This document shows, piece after piece, positions 9,260 through 18,349 of a stretch of DNA of 64,000 bases. The stretch lies in assembly GCF_008711465.1 (NCBI RefSeq), contig NZ_VXKQ01000005.1, positions 112,502 to 176,501 on the forward strand, given 5' to 3'. Source of the stretch: Francisella sp. SYW-9. Its GTDB lineage: Bacteria; Pseudomonadota; Gammaproteobacteria; Francisellales; Francisellaceae. The notes under the pieces are model-generated. The model did not search any database. It was not told the DNA's origin and saw nothing but the letters and a program-made list of their open reading frames with translations. Every line of letters starts with the position of its first letter. Positions within the stretch are counted from its first letter, which is position 1. A program made the translations under genes and the position numbers.

Positions 9260-10282
9260 CTATAATGTGTCTATTTTTACAGTTGCACTTGCACCGACTC
9301 TAAGTGGATAGCTAGGGTCATTCTTCATTGCAATTTTCACAGGGAAACGTTGCGTAACTTTTACCCAATTTCCTGTAGCATTTTCTGGAGGAAGTAGTGA
9401 AAATACTGATCCAGTAGCATAACTAATACTATCTACCTTACCTTCATAAGTATGACTATACATATCAAGTTCAACTTCAACCTTTTGCCCTGGCTTAATT
9501 CTATTTAAGTCTGTTTCTTTAAAGTTAGCATCAATCCACCATTTTTGATTATCAATAAATCCAAACAATGATTGTCCTGGTGAAACAAGTTGTCCTTTAT
9601 ATAGCTTCATATTTGAAACATAGCCATCAGCAGGAGCTCTTAGAGTTGTATAACTAAGATTTAGATTAGCATTTCTATAATTATCTTTTGCAGCACCCAC
9701 TTGGGCTTTTGCTATTTCTACTTGAATTAAAGCCTGTTTTAGAGATGATGCAGCTTGATCTTTTGCTTTTTCTGCTTGAATCTTTTGATCAATATATTTT
9801 TGAGCATCTTGTAATGAGCCAGCGTCTTCTTTATACAACTTAACATATCTATTTGCCATCTTTACAGCGGTATCTAGAGAGGCTTTTACTTTAACTAAGT
9901 TAGATCTTGCAAAGCCGACTTGTTCTTGTGCTACAAATAGTTGACCTTTTGCTTGGATAACTTTTGAATTAGCTTGAGATACTTGTAGTTGATAGTCATT
10001 TGGTTCAATCTGGACTAGTTTATCCCCTTTATGTACGAATTGGTTATTTTGCACATATACTTTTTCTATATAGCCACCAACTTTAGGTGATATTCTAATA
10101 ACATCAGCGCTTACATAAGCATTATCTGTACTTGGGAAAATCTTATTATACTTATAGTATCCATATATACCTAAGGCTACTAGTACTATAACTGTACAGC
10201 CAATAATTATTTTTTTAGGAGAAAACTTAGATTCTTTCTTTGTGTTTTCTATTTGTGGTTGTTGTAAATTTTCTTCTGACAT
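9260..10282 (-). CDS. emrA: EmrA/HlyD-type membrane fusion protein
   Basis: A 340-residue periplasmic adaptor with one N-terminal membrane segment (about residues 27-45) after a short charged cytoplasmic tail. The biotinyl-lipoyl half-motifs flank a coiled-coil hairpin: SPKVGGYIEKVYVQNNQFV before it and TTLRAPADGYVSNM after it. The C-terminal beta-barrel includes WWIDANFKETDLNRI, typical of EmrA. It links the EmrB-like inner-membrane pump with the outer-membrane factor encoded next. The gene lies 22 bases behind emrB, so the three are one operon. Confidence 0.9.
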   Translation of the reverse strand: MSEENLQQPQIENTKKESKFSPKKIIIGCTVIVLVALGIYGYYKYNKIFPSTDNAYVSADVIRISPKVGGYIEKVYVQNNQFVHKGDKLVQIEPNDYQLQVSQANSKVIQAKGQLFVAQEQVGFARSNLVKVKASLDTAVKMANRYVKLYKEDAGSLQDAQKYIDQKIQAEKAKDQAASSLKQALIQVEIAKAQVGAAKDNYRNANLNLSYTTLRAPADGYVSNMKLYKGQLVSPGQSLFGFIDNQKWWIDANFKETDLNRIKPGQKVEVELDMYSHTYEGKVDSISYATGSVFSLLPPENATGNWVKVTQRFPVKIAMKNDPSYPLRVGASATVKIDTL

Positions 10283-10304
10283 TCTAATTAATCCTATAAT
10301 AATT

Positions 10305-11834
10305 TTAATGCATTACTGGAACAGGAGCATCTTTAGGTGGTTCTTTTAATAAAAATGGTACAATAGCCAGAATTAGGCTCATTATACCAACAACATAAAA
10401 TGAATTAATGTAGCTTAATAAACTACTTTGATGCATTATCTGCTGTTTTGCAATAGCAACAGTAGATGTCTCAGGCATAGTTAAAGTATGAGCCCAAGAT
10501 TGAAAATTTTGATTTAGTGAAGATATATTCTGTGATAACTCTTGATATGTTGTTTGTTGGTTTCTTGATATAAATGTTGCAACAAAAGCTGTACCAACAG
10601 AGCTGCCAAAGTTTCTAAAGAAGTTAAATGATCCAGACATGTCGCCCATATCTTCATCAGCAACACCTACAACAAGGACACTCATAAATGGGATAAAGAA
10701 CATCATCATTCCAAAGCCTTGAATAGCAGTTGTTAAAATAATATCAAACTCACTTGCAGTAGCAGAGAAGTTAGCTTGCATTAAACAAGATATCCCAAAT
10801 ACTATCATTCCTAAACTAATTGTTTTTCTAACACCTAGTTTTTTTACTAAGATTGCTTGTGTTAGTCCAGCTCCAATAACCGCAGCAACACCTCTTGGTG
10901 CTGTGATATAGCCTGCTAAATCGACTGGATAGCCATATACTTGCTGTAGCATTGTCGGTAGGTATGCCATTGCAGCTGAAAATAAAAGCACAAACATAAA
11001 GCATAAGAAGCAAGCTATGACAAAGTTCATATTTCTAAAAATTCTAAATTTAACAACAGATGAGTAAATTAGTCCTCTCCATATGAAAAAGCTTAGTGAA
11101 ACTATTGATATAGCAAGTAAGATTATTATCTTAATAGAATCAAACCAACCATCTGTATTACCATTATCTATAAAAAACTCTAAACAACCTACACCAATAG
11201 CCATAAATCCAAAGCTAATATAGTCTATTTTGATCTTCTTAATTTTGGTAGTTTCCATCATAAATGCAATTATAACAAAGGCTATTAGACAAAGAGGAAC
11301 GTTTACATAGAATATCCACTCCCATGACATGTTTTCACAAATTGCACCTCCTAAGACAGGCCCAACTATTGGGCCCATAACGATCACCATACTATATACA
11401 GTCATCATCTTATTATATTCTTGATTTTTAAAATTTGTTGAAATATAGGTTTGAGCAACAGATGGTAAAAATGCGCCTCCTAAGCCTTGAAAAGCTCTAA
11501 AAATAATCATTTCTGTTAAAGATGTTGATAGTCCACACATAATCGATGAAACACCAAAAATAACAGAAGATATTAAAGCAACTCGTTTAATGCCATATTT
11601 CTCTATCACAAGCCCGGATAGTAATATAAAGATTGCTGCAGTAACAATATAAACTGTTGTAACATTGGCTATTGTTTCAACATTGGCACCAATGGCCCCC
11701 ATAATTTGAGGTATTGCAACTGCAACAATAGTTAAATCTACAATTTCAGCTAGCGCAAGTAAGCTTATAGCTATTGCAACTATAGACCTTTTTTGGCTCC
11801 AAAATCCTGTTGCATTAGTTGTATTTGTTTGCAT
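10305..11834 (-). CDS. emrB: EmrB/QacA-family (DHA2) drug:H+ antiporter
   Basis: A 509-residue inner-membrane protein with about 14 hydrophobic segments, as in the DHA2 family. Characteristic are EIVDLTIVAVAIPQI in TM1, RAFQGLGGAFLPS (motif C-like) and GPIVGPVLGGAI in TM5. With the adjacent adaptor and outer-membrane factor it should form a tripartite efflux pump for hydrophobic compounds. It is the first gene of the operon and diverges from an AraC-type regulator 148 bases away. A 9-bp inverted repeat surrounds its probable -10 element, so expression is likely controlled there. Confidence 0.91.
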   Translation of the reverse strand: MQTNTTNATGFWSQKRSIVAIAISLLALAEIVDLTIVAVAIPQIMGAIGANVETIANVTTVYIVTAAIFILLSGLVIEKYGIKRVALISSVIFGVSSIMCGLSTSLTEMIIFRAFQGLGGAFLPSVAQTYISTNFKNQEYNKMMTVYSMVIVMGPIVGPVLGGAICENMSWEWIFYVNVPLCLIAFVIIAFMMETTKIKKIKIDYISFGFMAIGVGCLEFFIDNGNTDGWFDSIKIIILLAISIVSLSFFIWRGLIYSSVVKFRIFRNMNFVIACFLCFMFVLLFSAAMAYLPTMLQQVYGYPVDLAGYITAPRGVAAVIGAGLTQAILVKKLGVRKTISLGMIVFGISCLMQANFSATASEFDIILTTAIQGFGMMMFFIPFMSVLVVGVADEDMGDMSGSFNFFRNFGSSVGTAFVATFISRNQQTTYQELSQNISSLNQNFQSWAHTLTMPETSTVAIAKQQIMHQSSLLSYINSFYVVGIMSLILAIVPFLLKEPPKDAPVPVMH

Positions 11835-11869
11835 AATTTGAAAGTATTTTTAATTCCTTTAAAAATATA

Positions 11870-11897
11870 ACTTTAGCTATTATAAAGCAGCTAAAGT
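11870..11897 (-). promoter_or_regulatory. inverted repeat (putative operator) around the emrB -10 box
   Basis: ACTTTAGCT (11870-11878) and AGCTAAAGT (11889-11897) are perfect 9-base inverted arms separated by 10 bases. Between them, on the minus strand, lies TATAAT (11884-11879), well placed as the emrB -10 element; the -35 region is poor (ATATTT at 17 bases). A repressor or activator bound here would directly control the efflux operon. The divergent AraC-type protein is the obvious candidate, though AraC proteins more often bind direct repeats, so another regulator is possible. Confidence 0.55.
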
Positions 11898-11982
11898 AAA
11901 AAAATATTTTAGGTATTTAATTTATTTTAGAATTATTGCACAATTTAAGCTATGTATTATAACATTATAGGGACAAAAAGTA

Positions 11983-12804
11983 TTGAAAAGTGGTCAAAGT
12001 TATTCTGATACAGAAATACTCTCGATTGGTGACTGGCTAGATGGACCATCAATCATTGCAATAAAGGGAGGTAATTCTCCAGAAAGTGAAAATCAGATAA
12101 ATACTAAAGAAACAGATTGGCATCACCATTCGCGTGGAAAAATATTTTGTGTCGAGAGTGGTCTTGTACATGTAAGTACTCCAAATGGCTCATGGGTTTT
12201 ACCTTCAAATAGAGCAGGGTGGGTGCCTCCAAATACTTCGCATAAAATACGTATTAGCGGTATTGTTCGTGGTTGGGTTATTTTTATATTGCCTAGTATT
12301 TGTGAGACTTTACCAGATACTTCTCGTGTTATTCCAATGAGTATGGTGCTCAGAGCATTAGCTTTAAGAGCGGTTGAGTGGGATAAACAGCAATCTTTAA
12401 ATGAAGAGCAGGAATATATTGCAACAATAATCTGTAACGAAATTAGACGCGCACCTGAAGAAGCTCTACATTTACCAATGCCCAAATCAAGTAGATTAAT
12501 TAAAGTTGCAAATGCGATAATTGATGATCCATCTCTTAATAAAAGTTTAGAACAATGGGCATCTTTTGGAGCTATGTCCCCACGAACTTTAAGAAGAGCT
12601 TTTTTAACTGAAACTGGACTTAGTTTCTCTCGTTGGCGTCAACAGGCCCAATTAGCACATGGTTTAGATATGTTAGCACAAGATATCTCGGTTACAGAAG
12701 TTTCAGACTCTTTAGGCTATGCCTCATCTAGTAACTTTATTGCAATGTTTCGGCGAGCTTTTGGTAAAACACCAAAACAGTACTTTTCAAATAAAGAAAT
12801 TTAA
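11983..12804 (+). CDS. AraC-family transcriptional regulator (NimR-like)
   Basis: A 273-residue regulator. The N-terminal cupin sensor has WHHHSRGKIFCVESG and WVLPSNRAGWVPPNTSH, a pattern shared with NimR/YeaM-type proteins. The C-terminal double helix-turn-helix spans about residues 175-270 and ends in the usual LGYASSSNFIAMFRRAFGKTP. The start is a TTG at 11983 preceded by an AGGGA ribosome site; no in-frame ATG lies before the cupin domain. It diverges from the emrB-emrA-outer-membrane-factor operon, which it probably controls, as NimR controls a neighbouring efflux carrier. The inducer is unknown. Confidence 0.88.
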   Translation: MKSGQSYSDTEILSIGDWLDGPSIIAIKGGNSPESENQINTKETDWHHHSRGKIFCVESGLVHVSTPNGSWVLPSNRAGWVPPNTSHKIRISGIVRGWVIFILPSICETLPDTSRVIPMSMVLRALALRAVEWDKQQSLNEEQEYIATIICNEIRRAPEEALHLPMPKSSRLIKVANAIIDDPSLNKSLEQWASFGAMSPRTLRRAFLTETGLSFSRWRQQAQLAHGLDMLAQDISVTEVSDSLGYASSSNFIAMFRRAFGKTPKQYFSNKEI

Positions 12805-12805
12805 T

Positions 12806-14497
12806 TTATAAAAAGTCGTTCTTAAGTTTCTTAATATCAATTTTTCCAGTATTATTTTTAGGTAAAGTACTTACAAAGATACAAGTCTTTGGAACTTTAT
12901 AGCTTGCTAATTTTTCTCTACAGTGATTAATAATATCTTTTTCAGTTAATTTAGAATTTTTTTCTAGAGAAATAAAAGCAATAGCTCTTTCTCCAGATGT
13001 TTTAGACTCTACGCCTGTAATGGCAACTTCTTTAATATCTTCTAATTTTAGAATACATATTTCTATTTCACGAGGATAGACATTAAATCCAGATACAATA
13101 ATCATATTTTTGATTCTATCAGAAATTGTTAGGCGCCCTTTTTTATCAATATAGCCAATATCGCCAGTTTTTAACCAGCCATCTTCAGAAAAATATAACT
13201 CATTGTTTTTTTCATCATTCCAAAATCCTTGACATTTTTGAGGACCTTTAAGCCAAACTTCTCCTTCTTTGAAACATTCATCTATCTCTTCAGAAGTCTC
13301 TATATTTCTAATACTTAACTCGGTACCTGGAATAGGGTAACCACATGTGCCAAAATAATCATCTTCAAATTCACTAAATTTGTTTAAAGATATTGCAGGA
13401 GACATTTCGGTCATACCATAGCCTTCTTTAAGTTCCACACCAGTTCTATCTAGCCACTGTAGATAAACTTTACGAGATATAGGCATTCCTCCACTTAAAG
13501 AATGCTTATATTTTGTCTTGTTAATTTTGTCAAAGTCAGGGTGATCTAGCATTGCCATATAAAGAGTATTTAAACCATGAAAAATAGTAAATTCATTTTT
13601 TGACATAGTTTTTATTAGATCTTTAATGTCTCGAGCATTTGGGATTAGGACATTTTTAGCTCCAGCAAAGAAGAAACAAAATAAGTTAGCACTAAGTGAA
13701 AATATATGGTAAAGAGGAAGCGCTGTGATTAGTACTTGTTCATATATATTTACATCTTGTTTAATCCAAGCCCAAACTTGCTGAATATTTGAAGCAACAT
13801 TATCATGAGTCAGAATTGCACCTTTAGGCTGACCTGTAGTACCACTAGAGTACTGTAAACATAAAATATTTTCTTTAGAGATATTTGGTTTCTTATATAG
13901 CTTTTTATCTGCCTTTAGAGCTTTTGTAAATTGGATAAATGTATTTTTATTATATTTAGGCTTATCTTTTATTAAATGCTTTGATACTAGCCCTATAACT
14001 TGTTTCTTAGGAAAAGGGTATAAATCAGCAATATTTGTCACAATAACATTTTCTAATGAGCTAATGCTTATCCTAGCTTTTTGAATATGATGGGCAAACA
14101 TATCCATTACAATAGCCACCTTTACATTACAGTTGTTAAAAATAGCTTCTAACTCATCAGCCTTGTAAAGAGGGTTAGTATTAACAAATACTGCACCAAT
14201 TTTAATACATGCAAATAAGCTAACAGTAAATTGTAAGCAGTTTGGTAAAACTATCGCGACTCTATCTCCTTTTTCAACTCCTAGATCATTTTGTAGGAAA
14301 CTAGCTACCTTTGTCGCCAGATCGTCAAGTTGTGTAAAAGATAGATTTACATCATGGCAAGATACTGCATCTCTATATGGATATTGAAGTATTGCCTTTT
14401 CATATAAATCTAAAACAGTGTATATGTTTGGCTCTATATCTTTAGGTGTACTCTCAGGATAGTTAGACAACCAAGTCTTTTTAGAAAATTTACTCAT
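12806..14497 (-). CDS. fadD: long-chain acyl-CoA ligase (FadD-like)
   Basis: A 563-residue member of the ANL superfamily, close to the size of FadD. The AMP-binding P-loop YSSGTTGQPKG is at 216-226, the acyl-adenylate motif GYGMTEMSPAIS follows, and the hinge segment GWLKTGDIGYIDKKGRL and C-terminal NNTGKIDIKKL supply the catalytic lysine region. It activates fatty acids to acyl-CoA for degradation or lipid synthesis and is probably associated with the inner membrane. It stands alone and converges with the AraC gene (1-base gap). Chain-length preference cannot be judged. Confidence 0.88.
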   Translation of the reverse strand: MSKFSKKTWLSNYPESTPKDIEPNIYTVLDLYEKAILQYPYRDAVSCHDVNLSFTQLDDLATKVASFLQNDLGVEKGDRVAIVLPNCLQFTVSLFACIKIGAVFVNTNPLYKADELEAIFNNCNVKVAIVMDMFAHHIQKARISISSLENVIVTNIADLYPFPKKQVIGLVSKHLIKDKPKYNKNTFIQFTKALKADKKLYKKPNISKENILCLQYSSGTTGQPKGAILTHDNVASNIQQVWAWIKQDVNIYEQVLITALPLYHIFSLSANLFCFFFAGAKNVLIPNARDIKDLIKTMSKNEFTIFHGLNTLYMAMLDHPDFDKINKTKYKHSLSGGMPISRKVYLQWLDRTGVELKEGYGMTEMSPAISLNKFSEFEDDYFGTCGYPIPGTELSIRNIETSEEIDECFKEGEVWLKGPQKCQGFWNDEKNNELYFSEDGWLKTGDIGYIDKKGRLTISDRIKNMIIVSGFNVYPREIEICILKLEDIKEVAITGVESKTSGERAIAFISLEKNSKLTEKDIINHCREKLASYKVPKTCIFVSTLPKNNTGKIDIKKLKNDFL

Positions 14498-14662
14498 GAT
14501 AAAAAAACAAAATTAATTATTAAAAGTTATTTTAGCAAAAAAATATCTTATTGAAATAAAATTGGATTATATATTAAGATAAATAGTATACAGTATCTGA
14601 CTATTAAAAGATTATTAATTCAAAATTATGAGATTGTGTAGTCGTTGCTCCTAGCTTTAAAT

Positions 14663-15391
14663 TCATTGCTTGATAAAGTTGATTATTGAAATTATATTTA
14701 TAGGAGCTGTTTCGGCTTTTAATATTCTTTTGCCAAGATTTATCATAGAAAAATTATTTTCTTTAAAATAACTTACTTCAGATTTGCTAAATCCACCTTC
14801 AGGTCCAATAAATATATTAAATTTATGTGAGTTTTTTACTTGAGACTCAAAGTTTTGTATAGTTTTAGAGTATGGACAGAGTGTGAAGTTCAAGACATCT
14901 TTATTTATGTTTATATCAGCTAGATTCATAGGAGTATGTATTTTTGGAATAAAAACACGACCGCATTGTTCTGTTGCAGAGATTGCTATTTTATTCCATC
15001 TTTCTAATTTTTTATCAAAACCTTTTTTATCAAACTTGTGATTTGTATACTCTGTGATAATAGGATATATGTTATTTACTCCTAGCTCAGTAGCTTTTTG
15101 AATAACAAGCTCAAAATTTTCATTTTTAATAAGTGATTGGTATAAGTTTATATTGTAACTATTTTCATTGTCTATCTCTTTTGAAGAAATTACTTCAAGA
15201 TCAATATTTTTATTATTTATATCAAATATCTTTGTCTGATATTGAATACCGTCTGAGTTGTTAAATAGTTCAACTATGTCGTTTTTTTTAAGTCTGAGAA
15301 CATTTTTAAAATAGTTATAATATTCTCCTGATATTGAAAGATTTTTTGTGTTTTGTGAAATTTCAGCAAAAAAACCTCTAATAGTTCTCAT
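14663..15391 (-). CDS. rsmE: 16S rRNA m3U1498 methyltransferase RsmE
   Basis: A 242-residue SPOUT methyltransferase. It shows the N-terminal PUA-like part with HVLR-type VLRLKKND, then LVIQKATELGV, EQCGR (141-145), IGPEGGFS (195-202) and LGKRILKAETAP (219-230), which form the knotted SAM site of RsmE. It methylates N3 of U1498 in 16S rRNA using SAM. It is monocistronic and diverges from the DUF445 gene 68 bases away. Confidence 0.92.
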   Translation of the reverse strand: MRTIRGFFAEISQNTKNLSISGEYYNYFKNVLRLKKNDIVELFNNSDGIQYQTKIFDINNKNIDLEVISSKEIDNENSYNINLYQSLIKNENFELVIQKATELGVNNIYPIITEYTNHKFDKKGFDKKLERWNKIAISATEQCGRVFIPKIHTPMNLADININKDVLNFTLCPYSKTIQNFESQVKNSHKFNIFIGPEGGFSKSEVSYFKENNFSMINLGKRILKAETAPINIISIINFIKQ

Positions 15392-15459
15392 AAAATTAAA
15401 ATTTGTTAAAATATTTATCCTTTATTATAAATTTTAAACTAATTAAAAAGTAGGAAAAT

Positions 15460-16149
15460 ATGAAAATATTTAATAAAAGTTTTATAACAAATTTAATTGC
15501 TTTACTTTTAGCATTGCTTGGATGGTTTTTAGCAGATAGCCATATCCAAAATATTGGCTTTTATGCTTTATCTGGAGCACTTACTAACTGGGTTGCGATA
15601 TATATGTTATTTGAGAAAATCCCGTTTTTATATGGTTCAGGTATTATTCCAAATAAATTTGAAAGTTTTAAAAAAACTATAAAGAATATGATTATGGAGC
15701 AGTTCTTTTCTCCAGAAAATTTAAATAAATTCTTAGCTAGTGATGAAATTAAAAAATATATTGGAAATCTAGTAACTTCGAAAATAGACCTTAACAAAGT
15801 TTTTGATAGTTTTGTTGATATGCTAATGACTAGTAAATATGGCTCTATGATAGATATGTTTTTAGGAGGAAAAGATGCTTTAGAGGGTTTAAGAGAACCT
15901 TTTATAAAAAAACTAGATATAAAGATTTTAGAGCTAGTAGATAGTCTAAAGATAGATAGTAATACTATCTCAGAAAAAGCTAGTGAGAAAATTGAAAAAT
16001 TAATAGATATGCGTTTAGAAGAATTAACTCCACAAATGATAAAAGAAATAGTTCAAAGAATTATCCATGAGCATTTAGGTTGGCTTGTAGTTTGGGGTGG
16101 AGTATTTGGCGGTTTAATAGGTTTGGTAGCTAGCTTTATTGTTTATTAG
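15460..16149 (+). CDS. DUF445-family membrane protein
   Basis: A 229-residue protein with hydrophobic segments at both ends (about residues 9-45 and 207-228) and a charged, helical middle. The N-terminal pattern GALTNWVAIYMLFEKIPFLYGSGIIP is typical of the DUF445 family. The function of the family is unknown; the topology suggests two membrane anchors with an amphipathic domain between. The 3' end overlaps the convergent transporter-component gene by 14 bases. No operon partner is apparent. Confidence 0.8.
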   Translation: MKIFNKSFITNLIALLLALLGWFLADSHIQNIGFYALSGALTNWVAIYMLFEKIPFLYGSGIIPNKFESFKKTIKNMIMEQFFSPENLNKFLASDEIKKYIGNLVTSKIDLNKVFDSFVDMLMTSKYGSMIDMFLGGKDALEGLREPFIKKLDIKILELVDSLKIDSNTISEKASEKIEKLIDMRLEELTPQMIKEIVQRIIHEHLGWLVVWGGVFGGLIGLVASFIVY

Positions 16150-16846
16150 TGACATTAAACAGAGTTGTAGGGTGAGATCTTAATGTTTTCATATTATGTT
16201 CTTTCTGCTTTTTAAGATTTTCAACTATCCATGGTCGTAGTTCATAAAGAATATGTGCTAAGGCTATATTTGTTAATTCTGCATATCTGTGAGCACTAAC
16301 ATCATTACTTGTGATTTTATGATTATATTTTATTGTTTTAATAACCGCTCTACCTGTTTTTTCATTTTTTAGATAAAAGGTGATGTAGAAGAAAAATTGA
16401 TTATGGTCTAAGTCTAAAACAGGACCATAAGGTGTAGTTCCTGATAGTGTAAAGTCTTGTCTAATATTTATATTTTGGAATGCTAAATTATCAACAATAT
16501 TATTATCTAAGAGATATTCAAAAGTTGCTACAGTAAGCATTTTAGATACTGCTATTGCCCATGAGCTATTTTTGAAATTATGTAGCTGGTTATCTTTAAC
16601 ATAAAACATTTGGGTTGATTTTGATACTTGAGTTTGGATGTTATAAACAAGAAGTGTAGTATCTATATCAGCATCTTTTGTATTAGGAAGAGATTTTTTT
16701 TCAATTTGCTTACCATAAATTATATATTCTTTTTCATTAGGAACTTTTACAGGGTCTCCAACTAAAGAAAAAGCTAATATTTTTAGAGGCAAAATTATTA
16801 TTAAGCTAGTTAGTAAAAAAGTTTTAATATTTTTTTTAATTATCAT
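16136..16846 (-). CDS. ABC-transport auxiliary protein of the MCE lipid transporter
   Basis: A 236-residue exported protein. It starts with a hydrophobic signal segment (about residues 8-25) and contains NSSWAIAVSKMLTVATFEYL, which resembles the SxWaexxaxmL motif of the PqiC-like auxiliary family linked to MCE transporters. These usually are outer-membrane lipoproteins, but this one has no cysteine near the cleavage region, so it is probably periplasmic or membrane-tethered by the uncleaved segment. It overlaps the MCE gene by 11 bases and ends the four-gene transporter operon. Family assignment is by pattern and context. Confidence 0.7.
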   Translation of the reverse strand: MIIKKNIKTFLLTSLIIILPLKILAFSLVGDPVKVPNEKEYIIYGKQIEKKSLPNTKDADIDTTLLVYNIQTQVSKSTQMFYVKDNQLHNFKNSSWAIAVSKMLTVATFEYLLDNNIVDNLAFQNINIRQDFTLSGTTPYGPVLDLDHNQFFFYITFYLKNEKTGRAVIKTIKYNHKITSNDVSAHRYAELTNIALAHILYELRPWIVENLKKQKEHNMKTLRSHPTTLFNVTNKQ

Positions 16847-17561
16847 GTTCTACTCCTCTAACAATAATTGAAGGGTCATACTGAAGCAGTCGCATAACAT
16901 CATTTAAGCGTGTAATAGTTTCCTGGCTCTCAGTCATTGTATCATTTAAATTCATAAGAGTTTTATTAAAGTAGATAGATGAGTTACTAAGGTTATAAAG
17001 AAGAATATTTATACTATCTGTAAACTCATTAAATTTATTTAAGTTTTGAGGAGATAACATCTTATTAAATTTAGCAGAAATTTGATCTAAAGAGTCAGCT
17101 ATAGCACTAACTTTTTTCATAATGCTTGTAAGTTGCGATGGTTTTGATTTTATGACAATTATTTGATCCTTACGTTTATCTACTAAGTCAAGCCCAACTT
17201 CATTTTTATCAATATCTAATGAAAGTTCAACAATTGATTGGCCTGTTATCCCTACTGTTTGTAGAGTTGCAACAGTTTGTTTATAGATAGGGATGCTACT
17301 ATCTATTTTCATATATACACTAACTAACTTAGGATTATTTTTATTTATTTCTATATTACTAACTTTACCAATATTAAATCCTTTATATGAGACATCTGAG
17401 CCAACATTTAATCCAGAAATACTAGAGAAGTTCGTCATATAAGTAGTTGTAGATTGATTTCTAAAGCCTCCTGATAGGAAGAAGCCTATAAAGATCATTA
17501 CAAATACCATGAAAATCACAAATAGTCCTGCGATAAGGTTCTTTATACTATTTTCATTCAT
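16836..17561 (-). CDS. mlaD: MlaD-like MCE-domain protein
   Basis: A 241-residue protein with one N-terminal membrane helix (about residues 8-30) followed by a single MCE domain: TTYMTNFSSISGLNVGSDVSYKGFNIGKVSNIEI. The rest is a predicted helical region that would line a periplasmic tunnel. MCE proteins carry phospholipids between inner and outer membrane as hexamers on an MlaFE-type transporter. It lies 11 bases after the ATPase gene and 11 bases into the auxiliary gene, so the complex is encoded in one operon. Confidence 0.85.
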   Translation of the reverse strand: MNENSIKNLIAGLFVIFMVFVMIFIGFFLSGGFRNQSTTTYMTNFSSISGLNVGSDVSYKGFNIGKVSNIEINKNNPKLVSVYMKIDSSIPIYKQTVATLQTVGITGQSIVELSLDIDKNEVGLDLVDKRKDQIIVIKSKPSQLTSIMKKVSAIADSLDQISAKFNKMLSPQNLNKFNEFTDSINILLYNLSNSSIYFNKTLMNLNDTMTESQETITRLNDVMRLLQYDPSIIVRGVEHDN

Positions 17562-17572
17562 TATATAAGCTC

Positions 17573-18334
17573 CTAATATTTTCCCTCATTATGTGGATCA
17601 AAAAATTTTCTTATACTGTCATATTGAGTTTGTTGAGAAACGAATTTAACCGTATCGTGCAACATAATTCTTTTTTCATCCATATATATTATATCATCAA
17701 CAATCCGCCAAATAGTGTTTAGATCATGGGTGATCATAACAACAGATATTCCAAGTTCTTCTTTTAGGTATAAAATAAGTTCATCCATTGCCTTAATTGA
17801 AAAAGGGTCTAGTCCAGCATGAGGCTCATCTAAAAAAACAACTTTAGGGTCTAGAGCAATAGTTCTTGCTAAAGCAACTCTTTTTAGCATTCCACCACTT
17901 ATTTCAGAAGGATATTTATTAAAAGCTTCTTCTTTAAGGCCTACCATTCTTAACTTTATAACAGCAATATCTGTTAGGATATCTACAGGAAGATTTGTAT
18001 GTTGTTTTAAAGGGAATATTACATTTTGTAAGTTAGTTAAAGATGAAAAAAGAGCACAATGCTGAAACATCATACTCATATTACTTGAGATTTCTTTACG
18101 TTTAATTGGGTTATCTATTAGTTTTGAGATCTCCTGACCAAGTAAAAATATTTTACCAGAATAAATAGGCTGTAGCATAAGAATCTCTCTCATTAGGGTA
18201 GTTTTACCACAGCCACTAGCACCAATAATACAGCTTATTTTTTCTGGGGGAATATCAAGGTTTAGATCTTTATGAATCCATTCTTTGCCGAACTTAGTAC
18301 ATAGGTTTCTTACTTGAATAATGCTTTCATTCAT
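17573..18334 (-). CDS. mlaF: MlaF-like ABC transporter ATPase
   Basis: A 253-residue ABC ATPase. Walker A is GASGCGKTT at 38-46; the signature is ISGGMLKRVALAR, where SGGM replaces SGGQ as is usual in MlaF proteins; Walker B is VVFLDEPHAGLDP, and the switch histidine lies in MITHDL. It powers the lipid transporter formed by the adjacent permease and MCE subunits on the cytoplasmic face of the inner membrane. It is spaced 15 bases after the permease gene. Confidence 0.88.
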   Translation of the reverse strand: MNESIIQVRNLCTKFGKEWIHKDLNLDIPPEKISCIIGASGCGKTTLMREILMLQPIYSGKIFLLGQEISKLIDNPIKRKEISSNMSMMFQHCALFSSLTNLQNVIFPLKQHTNLPVDILTDIAVIKLRMVGLKEEAFNKYPSEISGGMLKRVALARTIALDPKVVFLDEPHAGLDPFSIKAMDELILYLKEELGISVVMITHDLNTIWRIVDDIIYMDEKRIMLHDTVKFVSQQTQYDSIRKFFDPHNEGKY

Positions 18335-18349
18335 TATAATACTCCCTTA

